NCBI RefSeq assembly: GCF_000622385.1
Contig: NZ_JASD01000008.1
Coordinates: 1,488,001 to 1,552,000, forward strand
Length of the DNA: 64,000 nt
Reading direction: 5' to 3'
DNA from: Sulfitobacter noctilucicola
Lineage (GTDB): Bacteria > Pseudomonadota > Alphaproteobacteria > Rhodobacterales > Rhodobacteraceae
Within the stretch, counting starts at the first letter, position 1. Every line of letters begins with the position of its first letter. A program made the position numbers and the translations under genes. Below are positions 1-7,286 of the stretch, piece by piece. Below the pieces are notes generated by a model. That model ran no database searches, was not told the origin of the DNA, and saw nothing but the letters and a program-made list of their open reading frames with translations.

Positions 1-1321
1 CGCGGTCAAATTCTTCCTGCTCCCACTCAGCACAGCGCGTGTAGTGGGTGATAACTTCCTCGCCGAATGCGTCGCGCAAGAACGCGGAATTCCGCAAGGT
101 TTCGGTCGCTGCACGCAAAGTCTGCGGAATATCCGCTGCTTTCGCGTCTTCATAGACATCACCGGTTGTCGCCGGTGCCAGCGTCATCTTGTCTTCGATT
201 CCCTTGATACCTGCGGCAAGCATCGCGGCCTGCGCCAGATAGGGGTTCAGGTCGGACCCGCCGATACGGCACTCGACGCGGACGCCTTTGGTGCCGTCGC
301 CACAAAGGCGGAAGCCAGCGGTACGGTTATCCACGGACCAGACGGTTTTTGTCGGTGCAAAGGTGCCTTTGGCAAACCGCTTGTAGCTGTTGATATAGGG
401 CGCGAGAAAGAAGGTGTAATCAGGCGCATAGGCGATCAGACCCGCCATATAGTGTTCCATCAGCTTGGACATGCCCAGCTTGGCACTCTTGTCATAGAAC
501 GCAGGCTGGCCGTCTTTCCAAAGCGACTGGTGCACGTGAGAGGAACTGCCAACACGGTCCTTGTGCCACTTGGGCAGGAACGACGCGGCATGGCCTTGCT
601 GCCATGCGATTTCCTTGATCGCGTGCTTTGCGATTGTGTGATGGTCAGCGCAGTCCAACGCATCTGCGTAGCGGATGTTCAGCTCTTCCTGCCCCGCCTC
701 CGCTTCGCCTTTGGTATTCTCGATGGGCAGACCGGCCGCGAACAAATGATTGCGGATTGGCCGCATCACGTGCTCTTCCTTGGAAGTCTGCAGAATGTGA
801 TAATCCTCGTTATAGCCACTGATTGGCGTGAGGTCCTGAAAGCCGCCTTTGCGGATTTCCTCAAAGCTTTTCTCGAACAGAAAAAACTCCAGCTCCGTTG
901 CCATCATCGCGTCAAAGCCGAGCGCTTTGAGCCGTTTGACCTGCTTTTTCAACATGGCGCGTGGATCGTGCGGCACAGGCGCGTGCGTGTGGTGGTCCAG
1001 TATGTCGCAAAGCACCATCGCAGTGCCTTCCAGCCACGGCATAGGGCGGATCGTGCTCAGATCGGGGGCCATGATGTAATCGCCGTAACCCGTCTCCCAC
1101 GATGTGGATGCATAGCCATCAGGCGTTGCCATCTCCAGATCGGTTGCCAGCAGATAGTTGCAGCAGTGCGTTTCCTTGAACGATGTCTCTACGAAATTCA
1201 CGGCATGAAACCGCTTGCCCATCAGGCGGCCCTGCATGTCCACAAAGCAGGCCAGAACGGTGTCGATCTCGCCGGATTTCACAGCTTCTTTCAAAGCATC
1301 AAAAGTCATATTCGCGGTCAT
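1..1321 (-). CDS. Glutamine synthetase family protein (GlnT/PuuA-like), 3' end outside window
   Basis: ATP-dependent ligase of the glutamine synthetase fold, expected to join an amine or ammonia to a glutamate-type carboxylate in the cytoplasm. About 440 residues are visible, close to the usual 435-455, so only a few C-terminal residues are missing. Family signatures read in order: ELEFFLF, NTKGEAEAGQEELN, GHAASFLPKW, GSSSHVHQSL, NSYKRF and NRTAGFR. These are the metal, glutamate and ATP sites. The ATG at 1321 is preferred over the ATG at 1330 because AAAGGA then lies 8 bases upstream. It follows dctP by 69 bp, with a stem-loop between them. The nearby N-formylglutamate amidohydrolase suggests a glutamate-derivative pathway. 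It could be a gamma-glutamylpolyamine or gamma-glutamylamide synthetase; sequence alone does not decide. Confidence 0.88.
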   Translation of the reverse strand, partial: MTANMTFDALKEAVKSGEIDTVLACFVDMQGRLMGKRFHAVNFVETSFKETHCCNYLLATDLEMATPDGYASTSWETGYGDYIMAPDLSTIRPMPWLEGTAMVLCDILDHHTHAPVPHDPRAMLKKQVKRLKALGFDAMMATELEFFLFEKSFEEIRKGGFQDLTPISGYNEDYHILQTSKEEHVMRPIRNHLFAAGLPIENTKGEAEAGQEELNIRYADALDCADHHTIAKHAIKEIAWQQGHAASFLPKWHKDRVGSSSHVHQSLWKDGQPAFYDKSAKLGMSKLMEHYMAGLIAYAPDYTFFLAPYINSYKRFAKGTFAPTKTVWSVDNRTAGFRLCGDGTKGVRVECRIGGSDLNPYLAQAAMLAAGIKGIEDKMTLAPATTGDVYEDAKAADIPQTLRAATETLRNSAFLRDAFGEEVITHYTRCAEWEQEEFDR

Positions 1322-1344
1322 CGGAGGCATCCTTTGTGTTGGCA

Positions 1345-1370
1345 AGGCGCCCCTGAACAAAGGGACGCCT
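1345..1370 (-). promoter_or_regulatory. Stem-loop between dctP and the glutamine synthetase gene
   Basis: Ten-base arms AGGCGCCCCT and AGGGACGCCT (one wobble pair) surround a 6-base loop. No T-run follows in the direction of transcription, so it looks like an mRNA 3'-stabilising or partial attenuator element rather than a full terminator. Comparable stem-loops follow the other two TRAP binding-protein genes in this window. Confidence 0.6.
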
Positions 1371-1390
1371 CAAGATTGTCTTCGCGCAAT

Positions 1391-2428
1391 TTACTCGAAG
1401 TTGTAAGGGGCACCGGCTTGGTTGATTACGCCGTTGTACTCTTTGAAGATGTTGACGATCTTCTGGTGTACTTCACCTTCCTGCGCCACTTCTTCCCAGA
1501 ACTCCTTGGCCGCGTTTTCGACTTCGGCCCATTCGCCGGCAGGGACAGAGCGTAGTTGCAGTTTGTCACCGTTTGCACGCAGTGCGGCTTCACCGCCCCA
1601 ATACCACTGGTTACGATAGGTGTGGCCAGCCTCGGTGCCCGCCATAACGATCGCTTTGAGGTGCTCTGGCAGGTCTGCCCAACGCTCTTCGTTGACGAAC
1701 CATGATCCGATCCATGCGCCCGAGATGTTGTTGGTCAGGAAGTAATCGGTCACATCGGCCCAGCCCACGGTGTAGTCTTCGGTGATGCCCGACCACGCCA
1801 TACCGTCAAGCTCGCCCGTCTGCACAGCAACTTCGGCATCCTCGTAAGGGATGTTCACCGGCACGACACCGAACTTCGACAAAAAGCGACCGGCGGTGGG
1901 GAAGGTATAGAGTTTCAGACCATCCAGATCGGCAACCGAAGTGATCTCCTTTGTGGTGTTGAAGTTGCAAGGGTCCTGACCCGCCGCGGACAGCCATTTA
2001 ACGCCGACCTTCGCGTATTCTTCTTCCCAGATTTGTTTCAAACCGTACTGGTTGAACAACACAGGCACGTCGAGGATGTGCTTGGTCGCGAACGGGAAAT
2101 ACCCGCCGAACTGCTGCAACGGCGTGGGTGATGCCATGGAATCGTCGTCGGAATGCACGCCGTCAATGGTGCCGCGCTGCAATGCCTGAAACAACTCGCC
2201 TGTTGGCACGATCTGGTCTGCATAAAACAGCTCGATCTCCAACTCGCCGTTTGCCGCGGTGTTGATGTAGTCGATGACCGGCTTTGTTACATGCTCACCC
2301 AAAGCTGAACCGGCATAGGTCTGGAAACGCCATTTGATGGCTTCCTGTGCACGTGCGATTGAGGGCGCGGCAAGCGTCGCGGCACCGGCAAGACCCGCAT
2401 TGCGGATGAAGTTACGTCTGGTTGTCAT
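1391..2428 (-). CDS. TRAP transporter substrate-binding protein, DctP family (Tat signal)
   Basis: Periplasmic ligand-binding subunit of a tripartite TRAP transporter, 345 aa. It starts at the ATG at 2428, which has an AAGGAG Shine-Dalgarno, not further upstream. The N-terminus TTRRNFIRNAGLAGAATLA followed by an AxA-type site (SIARAQ) is a twin-arginine signal, so it is probably exported folded. The body matches the DctP fold (FQALQRGTIDG, TGELDGMAWSG). The segment where many DctP proteins have the carboxylate-binding Arg (G-L-K-x-R) reads GLKLYTFPTAGR, so the ligand may be bound differently. The operon order on the minus strand is amidohydrolase, dctQ, dctM, dctP, glutamine synthetase. The ligand is unknown; a glutamate-related or other nitrogen compound is an inference from the neighbours. 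Confidence 0.9.
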   Translation of the reverse strand: MTTRRNFIRNAGLAGAATLAAPSIARAQEAIKWRFQTYAGSALGEHVTKPVIDYINTAANGELEIELFYADQIVPTGELFQALQRGTIDGVHSDDDSMASPTPLQQFGGYFPFATKHILDVPVLFNQYGLKQIWEEEYAKVGVKWLSAAGQDPCNFNTTKEITSVADLDGLKLYTFPTAGRFLSKFGVVPVNIPYEDAEVAVQTGELDGMAWSGITEDYTVGWADVTDYFLTNNISGAWIGSWFVNEERWADLPEHLKAIVMAGTEAGHTYRNQWYWGGEAALRANGDKLQLRSVPAGEWAEVENAAKEFWEEVAQEGEVHQKIVNIFKEYNGVINQAGAPYNFE

Positions 2429-2452
2429 GTCGTTCTCCTTGTTGAAATTGAG

Positions 2453-2466
2453 CTCCGTTAACGGAG
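2453..2466 (-). promoter_or_regulatory. 14-bp palindrome between dctM and dctP
   Basis: CTCCGTTAACGGAG is a perfect palindrome that can form a 5-bp hairpin with a TTAA loop in the 47-bp dctM-dctP gap. It could be an operator or a small mRNA processing structure. There is no T-run. Confidence 0.4.
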
Positions 2467-2475
2467 TTCTTATGG

Positions 2476-3801
2476 TTAATTCCCGTAAATAAGTGTCGGC
2501 AGCCAAAGTGCGATCTGCGGAAAGACCATGACTGTGATCAGGGCAAATACCATCACGGCGACAAACGGTCCGATTGAGCGGTAGATGTCCTGAATCGAGA
2601 TTTCCGGCGGGGCCATCGCCCGCATGAGGAACAGGTTATAGCCGAAGGGCGGCGTCATATAAGCAATCTGACAGGTGATCGTGTAAAGGATGCCGTACCA
2701 GATGAGGTCAAACCCCAACGCTCCGACCAGTGGCACATACAAAGGTGCGACGATGACCAGCATCGCTGTATCATCCAGAAAGGTGCCCATGATGATAAAT
2801 GAAAGCTGCATCAAGATCAGGATCACCCAAGGGTTCAGGTTCAGCCGCTCTGTGAACAGGTTTTCAATCGCCTTGACCGCACCCAGACCGTCAAACACCG
2901 CGCCGAAAGCGAGGGCGGCAAGAATGATCCACATGAACATACAGGTGATGCCCAGCGTATTGCGCACGGAATTTTCGAATACTTCGCGGGTCATCCGGCC
3001 CTTGAGCACAGCAGCAAGGAATGCCGCAATCGCACCAATGGCAGAGCTTTCGACCAGCGATGTCCAGCCATTCACAAACGGCACCATCATCACCGCAAAA
3101 ATACCCAGCGGCAGCACACCTGCCCACAGCAACCGCAGTTTTTCGGCACGCGGGATGTCGCGGTCTTCGGGTGGTAATACAGGCCCCAAGGACGGGTTCA
3201 GCCGACACCGGATGGCGATATAAGCGATGAACATTGCGGCCATCATCAGACCCGGCACCACACCTGCGAGCCACAACTGTCCCACCGGCTGACGTGCGAT
3301 CATCGCGTAAAGAACAAGGACGACCGAAGGCGGCACAAGGATGCCAAGCGATGATCCCGCCTGGATGACCCCCGTCACCATCCGCTTGTCATACCCGCGC
3401 TTCAACAGCTCCGGCAGCGCGATGGTCGCACCAATCGCCATACCTGCCACGCTTAGGCCGTTCATTGCGGAAATCAGCACCATCAGGCCAATCGTCCCGA
3501 TGGCCAGTCCACCGCGCAGGCCACCCATCCAGACGTGGAACATCTTGTAAAGATCATCCGCGATTTTGGATTCCGACAGCACGTAGCCCATGAAAATGAA
3601 CATGGGCAGCGTAAGCAGCGGATACCACTTCATCAGCTTCATCGCGGCGGCAAACCCGATGTCAAAGCCACCCCGGTCCCCCCAAAGTAGCAACGCTGCA
3701 ACAACAGCGACAAAGCCGATTGCACCAAATACCCGCTGGCCCGTGAGCAGCATCAGCATCATCGTCGAGAACATCAGTGTAGCGATTAATTCATAGGGCA
3801 T
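2476..3801 (-). CDS. TRAP transporter large permease, DctM family
   Basis: Ion-coupled membrane permease of the TRAP system, 441 aa, the usual DctM length. It has about a dozen hydrophobic segments and typical DctM stretches such as LLTLPMFIFMGYVLSES near residue 60 and PPFGYNLFLMRAMAPPEI near the C-terminus. The start overlaps the dctQ stop in a TGATG junction, so the two are translationally coupled. dctP follows 47 bp downstream in the direction of transcription. It works with the DctQ and DctP encoded beside it. Confidence 0.95.
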   Translation of the reverse strand: MPYELIATLMFSTMMLMLLTGQRVFGAIGFVAVVAALLLWGDRGGFDIGFAAAMKLMKWYPLLTLPMFIFMGYVLSESKIADDLYKMFHVWMGGLRGGLAIGTIGLMVLISAMNGLSVAGMAIGATIALPELLKRGYDKRMVTGVIQAGSSLGILVPPSVVLVLYAMIARQPVGQLWLAGVVPGLMMAAMFIAYIAIRCRLNPSLGPVLPPEDRDIPRAEKLRLLWAGVLPLGIFAVMMVPFVNGWTSLVESSAIGAIAAFLAAVLKGRMTREVFENSVRNTLGITCMFMWIILAALAFGAVFDGLGAVKAIENLFTERLNLNPWVILILMQLSFIIMGTFLDDTAMLVIVAPLYVPLVGALGFDLIWYGILYTITCQIAYMTPPFGYNLFLMRAMAPPEISIQDIYRSIGPFVAVMVFALITVMVFPQIALWLPTLIYGN

Positions 3802-4370
3802 CAGACAGGTTCACCCTTCAATCGCAACACGTCTTTAAACAACTCCGATACGCATTGCAGCAGCATCAGGAAAAAACCGAGGATCATCACAACCTTGATG
3901 GGCCAAAGATAGGGCCGCCAAGCGGAGTTTGACCGTTCCATCGTGCCGATCTCTTCCGATCCCGTGATAACCCCGAACAGGAAGGAAAATGGCTCGGACT
4001 TCCAATAGCCTAATGAATAGGCGGTAGAACTCACCGCGCCGTAAAGCAGCACGCACAGATAGAAGATCAAGAAGCATACGGTCAGCAAATCGAACCACGC
4101 TTTGCGCTCAATCGACCAGTCGCCATAGAGCAAGTCCATGCGCACGTTCGACCCCAGCTGGATCGAATACGGCCCGCCAAGAACATAGTAGCCGACCATC
4201 ACAAACTGCGCCATTTCCAGCGTCCACAGCGTCGGGACAAAGAATGTCTTGCTGATCGAGGACCACAAAAGCACCCCCATCAGCGCAAAAATGCCGTACA
4301 TCGCGATGCGCCCCACACGGCGGTTCACCGCGTCCACGCCGTTGATATACCCGCGCATCAATCCGAGCAT
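3801..4370 (-). CDS. TRAP transporter small permease, DctQ family
   Basis: Four-helix small membrane subunit (189 aa) that pairs with DctM in a TRAP transporter. Four hydrophobic segments are visible (about residues 25-42, 52-70, 92-112 and 155-178) with the characteristic LWTLEMAQFVMVGYYVLGG region. The gene overlaps the upstream amidohydrolase by 13 bp and dctM by one base, consistent with one transcript. The loop between helices 3 and 4 is longer than in many DctQ proteins. Confidence 0.92.
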   Translation of the reverse strand: MLGLMRGYINGVDAVNRRVGRIAMYGIFALMGVLLWSSISKTFFVPTLWTLEMAQFVMVGYYVLGGPYSIQLGSNVRMDLLYGDWSIERKAWFDLLTVCFLIFYLCVLLYGAVSSTAYSLGYWKSEPFSFLFGVITGSEEIGTMERSNSAWRPYLWPIKVVMILGFFLMLLQCVSELFKDVLRLKGEPV

Positions 4371-5131
4371 GATGTCGCCTTCTCAAGCTGTGCCACCGCA
4401 GCGGCCACCCAGCCCGAAAGCTCCAGCGCGATCTGTTGTTGTGATTGCTGATCCAGCAGCAGATCATTGCGCACTTCGATCATCACATTGGGGCGCATGT
4501 TACGTAGACCATGTTCTTTCAATGTATGGGTAACACCATCTTCCGGTCCGTAGGGCGCGTTGCGCTGCACGTTATGCACACTGTGCTCCGCTGCACTTTC
4601 CAGCATTGCATCCGCCAACCTTGTGTCGCTGTCATGCAAGATGCCAATTTCAACATCCCGCCGCTTGCCATGGTAGACAGGCGTAAAGCTGTGGATCGTT
4701 ACTAGGGTCCCATCAGGCCGCGCTGATATCGCCTTGGCTACTGCTGCACGGAAAGGCTTATAGTAAGACGCGGTACGGTCGGTCCGCTCGGCCAAAGACA
4801 CATCCGCATTGCCCGGAATGGCGAAAATCTCGCTCTGTGCAGGCATCGCACCTGCGGCTTCCGGTGGGCGGTTGCAGTCATAAACCAGTCTGGACACACG
4901 CGAAGCCACAAGTACCGCATCCAGTTCTGTCGCCATGATCCGAGCCACCGCAAGTGCACCCGGATCCCACGCCGCGTGACTGTTCAGCGCGTCAGCGTCC
5001 AGCCCGAGGTTGTTGAATTCCGGTGGGATAAACGGGCTTGCGTGCTCACAAACCAGCACGACAGAGCCAGCGCCGCCGGGGTTTATCACCTCGACCACTT
5101 CGTCTGATGTTTGCTGGTTTAACTGATTCAT
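4358..5131 (-). CDS. N-formylglutamate amidohydrolase family protein
   Basis: 257-aa member of the N-formylglutamate amidohydrolase family, which hydrolyses N-formyl-L-glutamate to formate and glutamate using a metal centre. Family features include VLVCEHASPFIPPEF near residue 26, HAAWDPGA, SRLVYDCNRPP, the VTIHSFTPV stretch and MIEVRNDL near the C-terminus. It is the first gene of the minus-strand TRAP operon and overlaps dctQ. No other histidine-degradation gene is visible here, so it may act on another N-acyl amino acid imported by the transporter. The family is well supported; the exact substrate is not. Confidence 0.85.
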   Translation of the reverse strand: MNQLNQQTSDEVVEVINPGGAGSVVLVCEHASPFIPPEFNNLGLDADALNSHAAWDPGALAVARIMATELDAVLVASRVSRLVYDCNRPPEAAGAMPAQSEIFAIPGNADVSLAERTDRTASYYKPFRAAVAKAISARPDGTLVTIHSFTPVYHGKRRDVEIGILHDSDTRLADAMLESAAEHSVHNVQRNAPYGPEDGVTHTLKEHGLRNMRPNVMIEVRNDLLLDQQSQQQIALELSGWVAAAVAQLEKATSCSD

Positions 5132-5184
5132 ATCGGCCCCTTGTGCACAAAGGTCTTGCCATAGGGGGCAACTGTCAACAGAAT

Positions 5185-5227
5185 TGTGAAATATTTATCA
5201 CACCTCGCGCGACCTTGATAAATTTAT
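5185..5227. promoter_or_regulatory. Candidate operators in the divergent spacer between the amidohydrolase and the RpiR regulator
   Basis: Two AT-rich dyads lie in the 118-bp divergent intergenic region. TGTGAAATATTTATCACA (5185-5202) pairs in 7 of 9 positions. ATAAATTTAT (5218-5227) is a perfect 10-bp palindrome about 22 bp before the regulator's start codon. They are the natural candidates for RpiR binding that would control both TRAP units. Binding is inferred. Confidence 0.45.
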
Positions 5228-5249
5228 AAGCAAATGGCGGAGGCATCAG

Positions 5250-6122
5250 ATGTCTGAAGAAATGCTCACCATCTCGGACCGGATCCAGCACAAGCTGGAT
5301 GACCTGACCCGCGCCGAGCGACAGTTGGCCCTTTCGATCCTTGAGAATTATCCGGCATCGGGTCTTGGGCCACTGACAGCCCTTGCAAAAGACGCGGATG
5401 TTTCCGTGCCAACAGTCGCGCGCATGGTGCAAAAACTTGGCTATAAAGGGTATCCGGAATTTCAGGCAGAGCTGCGCGAGGAGTTGCGCGCCAAAGCCAA
5501 AAATCCAATCGCCAAACACGACACATGGGCAGAGGCGGCACCGTCGGGCCATATGCTTAATCGCTTTACCGAGGCGGTAATCGACAATATCCGGCACACG
5601 CTGGGTCAAATTGATCCGATAGCATTCGACGCCTCTTGCGATCTGGCAGGCGACACGGACCGGCATCTCTATATCGTTGGCGGGCGGATTACCCACACGC
5701 TGGCCGAGTATCTCTTTTTGCACATGCAGGTGATCCGTCCCAACCTGACCCATGTACAATCAACATCCAACTCATGGCCGCATTACCTGCTGAACGCGCA
5801 AGAGGGCGACGTCTTTATCATCTTCGATGTGCGACGATACGAGAACAACACGCTTAAACTGGCTGAAATGGCGCACGCACGCGGGGCAAAGATCATTCTG
5901 TTTACTGACCAATGGCGCAGCCCGGTGCACCAACTCGCGACCCACAGTTTTTCCAGCCGGATCGTTGTTCCATCGGCATGGGACAGCGCCGCAACCACCA
6001 TGCTGTTGGTCGAAACAATGATCGCGGCCGTGCAGAATTTGCATTGGGAGGAAACCAAAGAGCGGATGGAAGAGCTGGAAGATATGTTCGACCAGACCCG
6101 CTTGTTCCGCAAATTCACCTGA
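5250..6122 (+). CDS. MurR/RpiR family transcriptional regulator
   Basis: 290-aa regulator with an N-terminal RpiR-type helix-turn-helix (about residues 1-77: LTRAERQLALSILENYP, then ALAKDADVSVPTVARMVQKL) and a C-terminal SIS sugar-isomerase-like effector domain (about 120-260, with LYIVGGRITHTLAEYL). The start has a GGAGG site 7 bases upstream. It is divergent from the amidohydrolase-TRAP operon and upstream of the TAXI transporter genes, so it probably controls one or both. SIS domains usually sense phosphosugars, but RpiR proteins next to amino-acid transporters are also known. The effector here is unknown. Confidence 0.9.
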   Translation: MSEEMLTISDRIQHKLDDLTRAERQLALSILENYPASGLGPLTALAKDADVSVPTVARMVQKLGYKGYPEFQAELREELRAKAKNPIAKHDTWAEAAPSGHMLNRFTEAVIDNIRHTLGQIDPIAFDASCDLAGDTDRHLYIVGGRITHTLAEYLFLHMQVIRPNLTHVQSTSNSWPHYLLNAQEGDVFIIFDVRRYENNTLKLAEMAHARGAKIILFTDQWRSPVHQLATHSFSSRIVVPSAWDSAATTMLLVETMIAAVQNLHWEETKERMEELEDMFDQTRLFRKFT

Positions 6123-6218
6123 TTGCCTCCGCTGCCCGGCGCACAACTCTTGCAAGAATGATGTTTTGAGAGCAGGCTGCGCCGACAAAAAAGATAAACA
6201 ACCAACGGGAGAAACCAC

Positions 6219-7223
6219 ATGCTGCACAAACTGAAATCAACCGCTCTCGCGGTTTTGTTGGCGACGGGGCTTGCCTCCGCGCCCTCTGCCCAAGAGCTGA
6301 CGTTCTTTACCATCGGCACAGGCGGTACGTCGTTTACTTATTATCCGGTGGGCGGTGTAATCGCGAACGCGATTTCGAAACCGCCGGGTTCTCGCGAATG
6401 CGGGCAGGGCGGCAGCTGTGGTGTGGACGGTTTGATTGCCTCTGCTGTGTCGTCGCGCGGATCGGTCGATAATATCAACGCCATCATGTCCGGCTTGCGC
6501 AACTCAGGCTTTGCGCAGTCTGACGTTGCCTATTGGGCCTACACCGGTACCGGGACGCAAGAGGGCCAGCCAGCGGCCACCGACCTGCGAACCATTGCTG
6601 CGTTGTTTCAGGAACATATCCACCTCGTCGCGCTTGAAGGTTCGGGCATCAACGGTGTTGCGGATCTTGCGGGCAAACGTGTGTCTGTCGATGAGCCCGG
6701 TTCCGGCACCTATGTTGATGCACAACTGATCCTCGGTGCCTTTGGTCTGGGTCTGGATGACATCACGGAAGAGAACCTCAAAGGCAGCGATGCCACGGAT
6801 GCGCTGCGCAACGGTCAGGTTGACGCGCTCTTTATCGTGGCGGGCTATCCAACCGGTGCGTTGGTTGAGCTTGCCTCTGCTGCGGATATGAAACTGGTCC
6901 CGATTGAGGGCGAAGGCGTGGATAAACTCACGTCTGAATACGGTTTCTTCGCATCCTCCGAGGTTCCTGAAGGGGCTTATGAAGGTGTTGCGGCAGCCGC
7001 CACTGTCGCCGTGGGCGCGCAGTGGTACACCAATGCGTCCGAGGACGAAGAGCTGATTTACAATATCACCAAAGCGCTCTGGAATGACGAAACACGCACG
7101 CTTTTGGATGTGGGTCATGCAAAAGGCGCATCGATTACCAAGGAATCCGCTTTGGCGGGTGTCGGTGTTCCGTTGCATCCGGGAGCAGAGCGTTTCTACA
7201 AAGAAGCGGGCCTTCTGGACTAA
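6219..7223 (+). CDS. TAXI family TRAP transporter solute-binding protein
   Basis: 334-aa periplasmic binding protein of the TAXI type, unrelated to DctP. A Sec signal peptide ends near ASAPSAQ (about residue 25). The TAXI features are FFTIGTGGTSFTYYPVGG, the Cys-containing loop PPGSRECGQGGSCGVDG and GKRVSVDEPGSGTYVDA. Known TAXI proteins bind glutamate, glutamine or dicarboxylates, which fits the glutamate theme of the region. A stem-loop with a T-run separates it from the fused permease 63 bp downstream. The start has a GGGAG site. Confidence 0.93.
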   Translation: MLHKLKSTALAVLLATGLASAPSAQELTFFTIGTGGTSFTYYPVGGVIANAISKPPGSRECGQGGSCGVDGLIASAVSSRGSVDNINAIMSGLRNSGFAQSDVAYWAYTGTGTQEGQPAATDLRTIAALFQEHIHLVALEGSGINGVADLAGKRVSVDEPGSGTYVDAQLILGAFGLGLDDITEENLKGSDATDALRNGQVDALFIVAGYPTGALVELASAADMKLVPIEGEGVDKLTSEYGFFASSEVPEGAYEGVAAAATVAVGAQWYTNASEDEELIYNITKALWNDETRTLLDVGHAKGASITKESALAGVGVPLHPGAERFYKEAGLLD

Positions 7224-7239
7224 ATCTAACTTAAGCATC

Positions 7240-7267
7240 GGGCCGCCTTTCAAAGGTGGCCCTTTTT
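7240..7267 (+). terminator. Partial terminator/attenuator between the TAXI binding protein and its permease
   Basis: GGGCCGCCTTT and AAAGGTGGCCC form an 11-bp stem (one G-T pair) with a one-base spacer, so only the outer pairs fold. TTTTT follows immediately. Lying inside the operon, it would reduce permease expression relative to the binding protein. Confidence 0.65.
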
Positions 7268-7286
7268 GCGACTAAAAGGCGGACCC

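Noticed and set aside
44..1555. Long plus-strand open frame of about 500 codons opposite the glutamine synthetase-like gene
   Set aside because: The minus strand carries all conserved glutamine synthetase motifs and a ribosome site. The plus frame has no recognisable domain and also runs into the dctP gene.
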